This document shows positions 31,240 through 42,464 of a DNA stretch of 54,438 nucleotides, piece after piece. The notes below the pieces were generated by a model, which was not told the DNA's origin, did not search any database, and saw only the letters and a list, made by a program, of their open reading frames with translations. The translations under genes and the position numbers were made by a program. This DNA is from Basidiobolus meristosporus CBS 931.73. Its lineage: Eukaryota > Basidiobolomycota > Basidiobolomycetes > Basidiobolales > Basidiobolaceae. How positions within the stretch are numbered: position 1 is the first letter of the stretch; each line of letters starts with the position of its first letter. The DNA is taken from positions 1 to 54,438 of the forward strand of contig MCFE01000601.1 in NCBI GenBank assembly GCA_002104905.1, written 5' to 3'.

Positions 31240-31815
31240 GGTATTGAGGAGCTAAGCAGCCCCAATGCATGGGTAATCAGTTAAGTAATGCAAAGTTGGG
31301 TTGGGTGCAACAAGCAACTAATTTTTATAAGGAAAACTCCACCAAGATATGCCGGATTTCTTGTGGTCACAAGCCAACTTCTACACCATTCAATACAGAA
31401 TTCAGACAAACAAAAGCCAGAGCGCACCTATAAGGGGGACTAGAATCCAGCAGGGAGAAGGAATATATTGGCTAAATACCAAGAAGTTCTTTGCCAATAT
31501 TCAGGAGGTATTCATGGCAGAAGTGGCAACAACCAAGCATATGTTTGCAAGATGTATATGCTACCAGCAGTACAAGGTATATGGCAACTTTGCAAGTATC
31601 ACACTAAAAAGCCGTAAAGTTGAGGTGATAGAAGTATGTCAATTGCGGCAGGTGTGTGTCTTTGTAGAGGTTAATAAGCAGGAGGCCATAGTTTTTTTCA
31701 TTTGAACTATATGTGAAGTACCCAAGGTAGTAGTGGGTAAGCAAATAAAGAAAGGTGATTCTACAGTAGAATATATGAATTGCACAAGGGGAGGTAGAAA
31801 AAGGAAATATCATTT
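31240..31815 (+). repeat. Dispersed unclassified repeat, copy B (inside Copia-2)
   Basis: It interrupts Copia-2 between its integrase remnant (resuming about 31820) and its RT block (ending about 31040). The plus-strand frame 31349-31705 (118 aa) reads YWLNTKKFFANIQEVF, FARCICYQQYKVYGNF and VCQLRQVCVFVEVN and is intact, whereas copy A at 28085-28650 has stops. No TIRs or target duplication were established. The segment 31050-31240 may also belong to it. Confidence 0.65.
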
Positions 31816-31819
31816 GGTA

Positions 31820-33290
31820 AATTGGTATGGTAGCATTATACAGAACCAGCAGCAGGCCATCATATTGCCAAGTTTCTCTCTCCACCATGATTTGAGCTTG
31901 TTTCTGATATAAGCAGGCTTCACAGTGTGCCAAATTAGCTGGGGAAGCAATTTCTGCTCTGGAAATTAGCTGAGCTTTGATCATTTTGCGCAAGTGATCA
32001 AAATTGATGTGTGCAAATATCCTGTGCCAAAGCATTGGTGTTACTGCAATCAGTTACTTCCATTAGCTTCCAAATCTGATGGAATATAGGTCAACTTATT
32101 CATATTGTGATCGCTGATACCCAAAGCAATATGAACACCATCTTGATCAGTGATCTTGCATCCAGAATTGTCAAGTTAAAGCTGAGTCCTTCTGCTGTGG
32201 TCTTGCTTAAATATAGTAGGTTCTGGGCTATATCTTGTACATAGAGTACCTCTTTAAGGGTCAGTGCATGGCTTTCTTCACTGCTTCTTAGGTTTACTTG
32301 GATAGTTCCTTTTCTCACCACTTCAAGTGTTCCATTGTCACCCATGAAAACCTTCTTAATTGGAATATCTTGGTACTGGGAGAAAATTCCTTATTGGTGT
32401 GTAAAGTGTTGAGATGCTCCAGAGTCAATATATCACATCTGAGAATCCTTGTCTGCAGTCCTATTTAGCGCAGGTATGAATACTCTATCATCAGTTGTTG
32501 CAACATTTACATATTCAGGCCATTTCTGCTGACTATCTCACTCTTTGAAGCACTAGTCTGATGTGTGTCCTTTCCTTTTCAGTAGTTGCAAAACAGGTTG
32601 CTATTGCCTTTAAAGGGCCTTGGATATCTCCTTTGCTGGTTATCATTGCTTATTATTGCATTCTATTCTTTCTTCTTATTGGCCCTTGATTTTCTTAGTC
32701 CTGCATCCAGGAGCCTTCCATATATGTAATTTAAGGTTCAATATTCAGGTCTAGATTCTAGGGCTTATACAAGACCCTAAAACCTGTTGGTCAAGCTATC
32801 TGGAATGGTCACTACCACATCCTCCTCAGTAGTTAGTATGTACACATATTCCATTCTATCCACCATCAAGGTAATTCTGTTAATTAGATTTTTCATTTCT
32901 TCCTCTGGCAGCAGCTTTGTAGTAAAGAGTTTTTGTCTAAGATACATCTTCTTAGAAGCTGAACAAGACTGGTAGGTGTTTTCTAATGCCTTCCAGGCAT
33001 TCTTTGCCGTTTTTGCTTGTGAGCATTGAGTTAGCAATTTGTCTTTGACATTTAGGCAAGTGCAGTTGAAAGCACTTTGTTCTTTCTTCTGGAACTTTAA
33101 GGATTTCTCTCCTGCGTGTTTAGGAGGGCATTATTCTCCCATGAAAATATCCCAAAGGCCTCTTTCCTGTAGCAGCATCTCAATCTTGGCCTTCCACACT
33201 TGGTGGTTGGATCCATCCAACTTTTCAGCAGAGAGAAAGATTGCAGTGATAGCAGAAGTAGAGATTGCAAAGAGTGACAGCTAAAGGCTC
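31820..33290 (-). pseudogene. Copia-2 gag, protease and pre-integrase remnants
   Basis: Short broken frames are colinear with the gag-to-integrase part of the Copia at 47034: HRIFAHINFDHLRKMI (HHCC finger), RKGTIQVNLRSSEESHA, and a gag segment AKTAKNAWKALENTYQS. Many stops are present, so no functional product is expected. Confidence 0.8.
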
Positions 33291-33296
33291 ATAACC

Positions 33297-33642
33297 TGTT
33301 GTAAGAGTCTTGAAGATATTGGAAATGATTGGGCGTACAAGTAGATTATGTGGTTTTCACTCAATTACTTATTGAATGTAAAAGTAGTGTTTATACTATT
33401 ACATGGCCTTGGCATAACAAACACATAGAATGGGCTTAGCAAGAGCCCAAAAACATGTATGCAAAGTTTGAGGCTCTTTGACTAACTTTGATAATCTTCA
33501 TGCTCTAAGCACCAGGTAGTTTGGTGAAAATATTCTAGGCAAATCCCAACAAGGAATTTGGTCAGTATTCTCTAGGATTTGAAGGTAATGATCTAAGTGA
33601 CTAAGTTAGGTGAATATTCATGTGGAAGTCTAAATCTTTACA
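33297..33642 (-). repeat. 5' LTR of Copia-2
   Basis: About 346 bp, colinear with 29063-29411. Its internal edge abuts the primer-binding site at 33286-33296. Confidence 0.85.
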
Positions 33643-34333
33643 GGTACAATAGGCAAAGTTACAGCTGAAATCTCAACAGAAATAAATCAGTTTGTATGCA
33701 CAAAAGGTAAGGGCATTGGTCCAGTGAGGAAGTAATGAATATCAAGACAAGGAATTAGCCAATCAATGTACACTAATGAAGGAGGTGAGCAAGGGCCCTG
33801 GATTAGAAAGTGAGAGGATTTGCACCAAACCAGTTAAAAGCCAATTTTGTATTGTTTTAATGAGGAACTTTGACCAAGTTTCTTGTGAAATCCAGCATGC
33901 AGTTTTGTTTCATGGTGTTTGCATGGTGTCCTGAAAGAACCATAACTCTTAGTTACTGGATTTAACTCAGTGGCAGCCTTTTGATGGGATCATTGCAATC
34001 ATTTTTTATAAGGATTCTGATTAGACAAAAACTACTGTAGCAATTCAATTCAGCAGAGGCACTCTGAGACTAGCTACCAAGCAATCTGTGGTATTTTCTA
34101 CAACCAATCCAGGGAAATCCAGAAACAAATGGACTTTGAATATACTGTAAATGAAGTAATTAGATCAAAGAAAGTTACTGCAACCCATGGAAGACAAAGA
34201 TAACCATTCTGAATCATTCTTGTGGATCTCAATCACCAATCAAATGTGGATCAAGTGCAAGCAGGCCATCCCTGCTCAGAGTGGAGCAAAGATCTTTATT
34301 TTGCCTTGTTGTGTGTACAGTAGTGCCAAGATA
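33643..34333. other. AT-rich spacer, nothing recognised
   Basis: About 700 bp between Copia-2 and a solo LTR with no supportable feature. Confidence 0.4.
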
Positions 34334-34684
34334 TTGCTGTAAGAATCTTGGAGATATTGGAAGTGATTTGGGTGGACAAGCATATTATGTAGTTTTAACT
34401 TAATGATATATTGAATGTAAAAGTAATGTTTGTACTTTTACATGTTCTTGGCACTACAAACATGTGGAAAAGGTTAAGGAAGGTCCCAAGAGCATGTGTG
34501 CAAAGTTTGGGGCTGTTTGGACAACTTTGAGAATTTTCATGTTCTGGATACCTGGTATTTTGGCAAAAATATTCTAAGTAAATCCCAACAAGGAATTTGA
34601 TCAGTATTCTCTAGGATTTGAAGGTAATCATCTAAGTGACTAAGTTAGGTAAATATTTAGGTGGAGTTACCAACTTTTACAACA
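34334..34684 (-). repeat. Solo Copia LTR
   Basis: TTGCTGTAAGAATCTTGGAGATATTGG to TTTTACAACA, about 350 bp, colinear with the other family LTRs and with no internal sequence attached. It probably arose by LTR-LTR recombination. No target duplication is recognisable. Confidence 0.82.
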
Positions 34685-34686
34685 TT

Positions 34687-34855
34687 TTAGACAACTTTGA
34701 GAAAGATCACAATCTGGCTACCTGATAATTTGGTGAAAGATTCTAAGTAAATCCCAACAAGAAATTTGGTCAGGACAGAATGCTAATCAAAGAATAAGAT
34801 CTATGTGACTCAATTGGCATGCATATTTTGGTGACAACTTAATGATTACAACATG
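34687..34855 (-). repeat. Partial Copia LTR fragment
   Basis: It begins inside the LTR (GACAACTTTGAGAAAG, then TAATTTGGTGAAAG, AAGTAAATCCCAACAAG) and runs to about GATTACAACA near 34855. It lies directly behind the solo LTR in the same orientation, which suggests a tandem or nested LTR history. Confidence 0.65.
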
Positions 34856-36519
34856 GTGCACATGATGCAAACATTACATATTGGCACAATCATCCATGCC
34901 AACCCCATTATGTCAGATTGTACCATGATGTGCAAAATTGTCCCACATAGTGCAAAATTGTCCAGATGCAACCCAGTCCACTTGTATTTACAATGTGGTA
35001 CCCAATTGTTCTTTGCAAACACAATCCATTGCATGCCCTGACATGGTAAAATGACAAAAGTCTAATGCCATGCATCTTTATGATATGTTACAAGCCTCTG
35101 GAGCTAGAGTCTGAGTCCCATAGGTATTAAGTACCAAATACATATCTTTAGTCCTTCTGTGCTCTTACACATTATGCACAACAAAGATCCTAACTAAAAG
35201 GTAAAGAAATAGATTTTCTCCAGCAGTGTGGGTGAAACCTAGGGGCTGCTTTGCATAAAGGTGTAGAAATATGCTCCATGCTCTGTGGCCAACTACTGGT
35301 CTGCTTTGCCTCTGTAGAGCACAATGCCACTATTTGGCACTCATGGCTTAATGTGGCAATATACAATGGAACAAGTCTAATCTATTAAAATAGCAACTGC
35401 ACCTCATTTCAGTATCAATGTTTGTATGAGATATCAGCAAACTTGCTAATACTGATGGTAGTGATATTGTGATAGCCATATGCTGCTATTCCACTAGATG
35501 TATTGTACTTGCTACATTCTCATTTGCCTCAGCATTAAAGTTAGCCTGTGGATCCACAGATATTTTCAATTGACTGCTACACTGAGAGCATGAGGCATCT
35601 GAACTATTACCTCCAGTTTGCACACATTTTTGGGCTGCTTGATATGCTAGGCTTGGGGGAAATTAGAACAGTGTTATTGAATTCTTAATTTTGCAACAAC
35701 ATAACCTTCATTTTGTTGAGACACACACAAAACCAAAATGTCCAGTAAACCTTATTTATACTTTTCTGATATAGTTGAACTAACAAGCACCAATAGACTT
35801 GATTAAACAAAATCCGCTTGGGTGCTTGATAGGTGCATAAGATAAATGAAAATTGCATCATCAATCAGCTGATGTCATGGCAACTGCCAAGTGGCAAGAT
35901 AGATCTCATACTAGTCATCACTTGGAAAGACCCAGCAGATCAGTTGAGAACATAATGACCACATAAGAATTAATCAGGTGTGATGGCTCAAAATAGATTC
36001 TGAGAAGTGATAAACAAAAACATAGTTGGTATGAGAAATGTTTGGTTTAGGGAAAATCAGCTAGGATATAAGATTTCTAATGGAGTAAAGTTGGCTAAGT
36101 TTTAAATGTTGATGCACAACATTACTTTCAACCCATAAGATGTGATCATTGATATCATCTGGGTTCTCTTGCAGCTCTAATACTAATCAATAATGGTACA
36201 TCAACAAAGCTAATGTAAGGTTTCATGGTGCTGTGTTTTGCATCATTACCTTTCTATTTGACTAAGAAGACAATTTGGTTGTTCACAATAATTACCCACA
36301 ATAGCTTTACCTTCATAGGATTCTGAAGTTACTGGGTCTTGAGATATAGCTCTGAGTGAAGAAGGTGGAGAGTGCTTAGGTAGCAGTGCTTCAGTGCTGT
36401 CTTGAAGTACATAGTATCCTCTTGTAGTGTGTCTGGCAACTATGAATGCACCTTCACAATTGGGGTCAAGTTAGATTGTTGGATTGGATCTAGTATCATA
36501 ACATATGACCCATATAGGA
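34856..36519. other. AT-rich repeat-island spacer
   Basis: About 1.7 kb without a recognisable gene or named repeat. It is probably old transposon debris. Confidence 0.35.
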
Positions 36520-38460
36520 AGCTGCTATCCCTGTGCCCTAAGTGTATATTTAAGTCATCTTTTGCTATGAGGCTTCACTACAGGCACTGATTGCAAGGTA
36601 GACAATGTTGGTTAGGTACCTCATTTGGTTCATTAGCCTTTCTTTATTGAAATTTGCTAACTCTGTATTCTGAAAGTCTCCAAAGTGGTTGAATCTTCTT
36701 CCAAACACAAAAGAAAATAGCATTGATTCATAGAGAGCATCAATTTTGGTGTTGATAGTATTCTGTTCTGTAGTAATGTACTTGTCCCAGTTCTTTGTGC
36801 TACATTTGATAGACTTCCTGATGATGCACATTGAGGTCTGGATGTCAGTCAGCAAGTCTCTTAGCTTTGAATAATATGGAGTGATCAGATGGTGGTCAAT
36901 GGCTCCATTCTAGTAAAGAGCTTTGTTCATGGGATTCACAAATTCTGTTCCATCATCCAATTGAATGCCTATGGGTAATTAACAGATGCAGAAGAGCTTG
37001 CATGGATGGGACTCAAAGGGTGAAATCCATGGCAGCTGGTATTATAAAGTTGATGTTCACTGCAAGACTTAACAAGTTCTTAGCAGTCCACTTTGATAGT
37101 TGTCTAATGAAATCCATGAGAGCATGTAGCCTCCTTATAGGTGTGTCAGCTCCAGAGCAGCCAAGTATATGGCTGCTCTGTATCAACATTTTCCTTTCAT
37201 CTCCAGGTGGCATTTTCCAAGTTGCCAAATCTGGCTGAGTAGTTTTTTTGGAAGCTGTAGTTAGATAACTGACTTTATCATTTATCACATGTCCCTCCCA
37301 AGGTGAAGATGGAAAAAGTGCTGAAGGTAATCAGCTAGGATAGTTGAGAATTCCTGGACAATGGATAACTGTATATTCATAAGCAAGAAGAGAATTAATT
37401 CAGTTGGTTAGCATTGGAGTCAGAGTCTTTTGAGTGTGGATGCAGACAAGGGCTTGGTGGTCAGTGTAGAAGGTAAAAGGGTTACCGCATATATATTGAA
37501 GAAACTTCTTCTAGACAGAGACTATGGCAAGTAGTTCCTTGTCAGTGTCAGAGTGGCTTCACTCAGCCGGTTGTAGGGATCAGGCCTGGAAAGAGATCCA
37601 GTGAGGTGGACTTTGGCTTTCATCATGACTGGGGACTGCTCCTAGCCACAACATCATTACATGCATAGTGTATGTACAGCTAACAACAATGTCATGATCA
37701 GGATGATCAGGGCTATGGTGTAATGTATCCAGAGAGGCACTCAATGAGAACATAGGTAGTGTGTCTCCCTGGAAAAGTTGAATACTCCAAGATAATGTTG
37801 AAGTTATTTAGCACTTTTGGGTTTTAGCCATTCAAGAATACAGACCAGTTTGAAAGGGTCTAGCTGATGGCCAGCTAGTGCAACTATTAATCCAAGTAGA
37901 TTGATTTTGAGGCAAGCAAAACTGCACTTAGCAGCATTGATTAATCAGCCAAGCAGCTGTCAGCCTCTTGATTACATAAGTGACATGAGTTGCATGATCT
38001 TCACAGTTTGAGGAAAATACAATGACATCATCAGCAAATAATACGGCATATGGTGCATTTGTACATATTATAGTGATGACCCCCTAAAGCTTGCTGGTAT
38101 GTGTTTTTAGGCCAAAGGGAGCTCCTTGAAACATCCATAGCATATTATTCCAAGTAAAGGCAGTCTTATGCTAATGATCAGAATGTATCTGGAATTGATG
38201 TTATCCATCCTTCAGGTCCAGCTTGAACAGTGTCTTGATCATATTGACACCCTTGATCTTTCAAGATCTGGCCAAGTCAAGTTGGCTACAAATCCTCAGT
38301 TCCTTCTGAAAAGTTCTACCATATTTTAGCAACTTCTTGAAAGCTCCAAGTCAATGTTACACAATGGAATACTCTATACAACTTCCCATTGAAATTCATG
38401 AAGTTCAGTAGTATATATGGTAGCTGTGTATCATATGTCCTAATCATATGATCTGCAAAC
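36520..38460 (-). pseudogene. Ty3/Gypsy pol relic (Gypsy-3)
   Basis: The minus strand holds broken pieces in pol order. About 38250-37800 is RT (LFKLDLKDG, HKTAFTWNN, FQGAPFGLK, then FADDVIVFSS as the YxDD box). About 37560-37370 is RNase H (TDKELLAIVSV, GNPFTFYTDHQALV). About 37290-36520 is integrase (GIQLDDGTEFVNP, then NWDKYI..NTINTKID). Its sequence differs from the Gypsy at 40410, so it is another lineage. Stops and frameshifts are everywhere. No LTRs were found for it. Confidence 0.75.
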
Positions 38461-38881
38461 ACCTAGTATATCCCTGTGTGATATTATAGTCTGTACTTTA
38501 GTGTAATTCTATCTTAGCATACCTATTGTGCTTCACCCTATAACCCAACCAGTATTAGCCCTATTGGGAGCTTCAAATAGGTTAAGCAAGGCCAAATATT
38601 TTCCACACACCAAGTAAGATACAGTAGAGGATGGATAAAGTTGTGGCAGTGATATATGTGTCCAGCTTTATGCTTGTATTATAGCCACTCAAATCCCATC
38701 ACAAATTCCTTGCAAAAAAGCAGTAGATGCATTACTTGGCATTGCTGATCCACCTATGGACAAATATTCCTATATTGTCAATATATGACTCCCAATGCCT
38801 TCAATGTATTCTTTGTAGAGATGGCTTCAGTAGGCCACTTGAATAAATAGATATTCAGTGCCTCTGGTTATTGCATATGTA

Positions 38882-39148
38882 TTAATGTATATGTGTAGGA
38901 ATATTGAGTGGAGCCTGTGATAAATACTTTGAGTAGCAGATACTCTTTAATATTGTGAAAATTCTAATAAGTTGCTCTGGTATCTCAAAATACTCATTCA
39001 CCATGAAATAACCCATGTACAACTTGGTCATTAGTTTGGGCATATTGTTGAAAACAAAATGCATTGCTCCAAGTGGAAAGCTTTTGCTCCAACAGATACC
39101 CACTATCTTAAGTATCTCTGGTTTCTGATCAATTCCATATTTTGGCAA
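38882..39148 (-). pseudogene. Possible CACTA/Plavaka Tnp2-like transposase fragment
   Basis: The 88-codon frame contains FPLGAMHFVFNNMPKLMTKL, which resembles the FP.D.MHL.F.N..P.L core of Tnp2-type transposases. No catalytic triad or TIR is seen, and neighbouring frames are broken. The call rests on this one motif. Confidence 0.35.
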
Positions 39149-39194
39149 CTATCTTAAGTATCTCTGGCTTCCAATTAATTCCATATTATGGCCA
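39104..39194. repeat. Two-copy 45-bp direct repeat
   Basis: ACTATCTTAAGTATCTCTGG occurs twice, 45-50 bases apart, each followed by a variant of ATCAATTCCATATT. It is a local duplication inside the 5' part of the Tnp2-like remnant. Confidence 0.7.
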
Positions 39195-39511
39195 ATGGCT
39201 TAATGCTTGCTAACTTTGCTGCAATTGCATGCTGACTTCTGTATGTTGCCACTGCCAGATGATGACGTTTTTGAGTTAGTGTTTGGATAGTAATAATGTG
39301 TGTGAGTTAAGAAGTAAGTCCCTGGATCTCATGCATTTGACAGCAATACTGCTCATTGTGCCCTGAAAAACTGGCTATCTTGCTGATGCCAGGGGGTATC
39401 TCCAGTGCAGATAATAATATGTGCTTTGATACAATTGCCATTTATTAGTATCCTGCTGGAATGTATACAAGATTTATCAGCAATAGATACAGGTAACTGT
39501 CCAGGTTAGAC

Positions 39512-40180
39512 ACTATAGTGGGGTCACAGTGACACCCACTGACAGATGTGCCCATTCCCATATTTTCTACTTCCCTGCTCCTCTACTACCCTTAGATTAG
39601 TCTTATCTCATTAGCTTTATCTGATCAGTACTTTCCCATAAGCCAGCTAACTACACTCCCTGCTTACTTAATGCATAAGTAATCCCTCACTTAATGTAAA
39701 TTGATGTATGTAATGCTACTATATCAGGCAGGTATGTTTGCCAGGATTCATGACACATGATTAAATCTTGTCACCATCCCTACCATTTTCATCCCATATA
39801 TGGTATCCCTATGCTACACAGATCTCAGAATATTGATCCTCAATTGGTTGAATGTTCTTTTCCTCCTAGAACCATCATGCATCTACTTAGAGCACTCTTA
39901 GCTCATTCTGGTATCATTAAAATCTCAATTGACCTCCAGACATCTGCAACACCATGATTAATAATCACTTAGCCAGCAAGAAAAATAAATAAGGGAGGCA
40001 AACTTTCATTAATTAAATTATCATCCCTTTTATTAATATATCCATTTGTTGCTTAGTGTGCTCACTGCTACCTGCTGCTACCTGGACTTTCAATCCCAGA
40101 CCACAGGAAACTCCCAGGAAACTACACTGACAGCCAACTGACCTTTGAGGCACTACTTGTGAGGAATACCCACCATATAT
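39512..40180 (+). repeat. Truncated Gypsy LTR in inverted orientation
   Basis: This is the reverse complement of the right two thirds of the LTR at 40410-41485. It begins with TAGTGGGGTCACAGTGACACCC and continues through the ATATTTTCTACTTCCC and AGCCAACTGACC landmarks, then stops near 40180. The TGTGGTGG end is missing. It lies about 230 bp from the oppositely oriented LTR of Gypsy-1. Confidence 0.75.
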
Positions 40181-40409
40181 GTCCTTTGCAGCCTGGGTAG
40201 AAAGGGTTCCATGGCTTTATCAAAGAAAACCTGCAGAAAAGTCTTAGTTAGCATCCATCAGGAGACTGCTATGATACCATCAGCTTAGAACTAATGACCA
40301 TCTAGTCAATCTTATAATGGGATTACATTGATGCTTGGCTAATTTTACAGCTAAATAAAGATGAAAAGCATATTAGTGTTTGTATGGTATTTTGCTTAGG
40401 GTGGGGTGG

Positions 40410-41485
40410 TGTGGTGGTGTATAGATCCAAGGGAGAGATACATCCAGCACTTCTCAAGTGCTTTTGTGTGTGAGGTGTTCACTGGGTGCTATAACCTCTG
40501 GCAAAAGCTTGCTAGAATACTTGGGTTCTGTCTCTAATCTAATGTGAAGGGGAATAAAGTCACAAGCTTGTCAAGGGAAAACTATTGAACTACAATCCCC
40601 AACTTAGTTGGCATCTTACCAAAAGTATGTGCTGGGTTCAGCAACCTTTGAGATGACAATGAACCAAAGCTTCCAAAGTCAAAACAATCTGTAAACTCCA
40701 CCTGCAGGGACTTGATAAGAATGCAGCTGTGGTCAATAGTTACAGAGACAGAAAAGTATCTTTGCCTGTACACGGACAAACCTGGGAAAGAATCAAATAT
40801 AATAAAAGATACCTACTCTGAGTATTCCTCACAAGTAGTGCCTCCAAGGTCAGTTGGCTGTCAGCACAGTTTCCTGAGAGTGTCTTGCAGTCTGGGGTTG
40901 GAAGTTCAAGTAGCAGCAGGTAGCAGTGATCACACTAATGCAACAAGTTGGTATATTGATAAAAGGGATGACGATTTATTGTTGAGGGATAGCCTCCCTT
41001 ATATACTTTTCTCAACTGGCTAAATGATTACTAATCATGGTGTTCCAGAAGGTTCCAGATATCAATAGAAATCTTCAATGACATCAGAATGAGCTAAGAA
41101 TGTTCTAAGTAAGTGCTGGAAGGTTCTAAGAGGCACAGCACATCCAACCAATCAGGAATAAGTAGGCTGAGACCTGCATAACTTAGGGATACCATATATG
41201 GTATGGAAATGGTAGTCATGGTGATACAGGTTGATCATGTGTCACAGGTACTGGCGCGGGTACTTGCCTAATATAGAAGCACTTATAGCTGGTAATCTTA
41301 CATAGAGTGAGGGGTAACCTATGCAAGAAGGTAAGCAGGTGTGATAGTCAACCAGCTTATGGGATAGTACTGATCAGCTAAGACAAATGGGATAAAACTA
41401 AAATAAGTGTAGTAGAGATATAGGGAAGTAGAAAATATGGGAATGAACACATCTGTCAGTGGGTGTCACTGTCACCCCTACTACA
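40410..41485 (-). repeat. 3' LTR of Gypsy-1
   Basis: 1076 bp, TGTGGTGGTG..CTACTACA on the plus strand. It is uninterrupted and serves as the reference for the split 5' LTR and for the third copy at 52160-53238. Confidence 0.88.
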
Positions 41486-41561
41486 TCCACCCCCCTCCCA
41501 GCTTTGTGCTTGGGTCAAAGCAAACTAATCTTGACGTGCAAAATTCCTATGCCTGAATAAT

Positions 41562-42319
41562 TTAAGTTGTTTTCCTGCAACTTGGTGCTCTCAACTGGGT
41601 GTTGTCAAGCTTGGATATGTAATAACTTCCATTTCCAATCACTTTGGAAATGAGGGAGGGGCCAGTCCATTTGTTGTCAAACTTCCAACTCCACTGCTTG
41701 TCCAAGGCGGAATCATAGAGTAATACTGGGTCTCCTAGTGATAGTGGTTTTGGTCTTGTTGGGTGTGATTTGTCAAAGAGCACCTTGTTCTTCAGTTGTG
41801 TATCCTTAAGTTGATCAGCTGCTCTGCTGATATTCAAGTCATGATGATCAAGTTGCTGTATGCAAGTTGCAAGGAGGTCTTCAGTCTGCATATTGGATCT
41901 CCAATTCAATGAGTTCCAGGTAACAGTGTTTTACTCAACTGGTAGTATGCAGTCATGTCCATAGAGTAGCTTGAAAGGCAATAATCCAGTTGTTCTCTTG
42001 GTGGTGATTCTATCTGCCCAGAGTGCAAGATGTAATTGCTGTGGCCACAGTGTTGTGTTATTCTCACAGGTCTTGACAAGAGAGCTCACCAATGGCTCTT
42101 GTTAGGCAAGGCTTGAGCCTCTGCCCATCTACTAAGGTCATCTCTAGCAAAAATCAGGTACTTTTTTGATCCAGCTGTTGGCATGTGAACAAGGTCAATA
42201 CCAACCATTTGCCATAGACATATTGTGTAACAAGGTTGCAGTGGTTCTTCATAACACTTGGAGGATCTCTTCTGGCAGGCTACACATGACTCAACAAAGT
42301 GTTGAATAACATAGTACAA
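41562..42319 (-). pseudogene. Gypsy-1 integrase, core deleted
   Basis: The first part reads HFVESCVACQKRS (zinc-finger end), GIDLVHMPTAGSKKYL (first catalytic Asp) and ALPNKSHW. It then jumps to the region before LWADRITTKR, removing the second catalytic Asp and the Glu that remain in the copy at 53278-54342. The C-terminal part (DNKWTGPSLISKVIGNGSYY) is in another frame. The enzyme cannot be active. Confidence 0.85.
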
Positions 42320-42464
42320 GTTTTCCCAGTAGTACCTCTGAGCTGTGGTATTGCAGGGGGCTTCTTGTCCTCTATGTCTTCTGGTTCTCCTTGGTGGATA
42401 CTTGTTGTGATGTTCAGTTGCTCTTGTGGGGTAGTGACTACTCTTCTTGGCATAAGTCCAGGCT

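Larger units (their letters stand above)
29063..33642 (-). mobile_element. Decayed Ty1/Copia retrotransposon (Copia-2)
   Basis: LTRs lie at 29063-29411 and 33297-33642. Both open TGTTGTAAGAGTCTTG. The left copy ends ACAACA and the right is truncated to TTTACA. Flanks are AGTAC on the left and GGTAC on the right, a likely eroded 5-bp target duplication. On the minus strand the order is gag (33290-32400), protease/pre-integrase (32345-32035), integrase remnant (near 31820-32035), then RT and RNase H (31040-29640). A primer-binding site GGTTATGAGCC abuts the 5' LTR (33286-33296). Integrase is cut: sequence jumps from the HHCC region to VERET, and a dispersed repeat occupies about 31050-31815. 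Stops and frameshifts are numerous. It is clearly non-autonomous. Confidence 0.88.
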
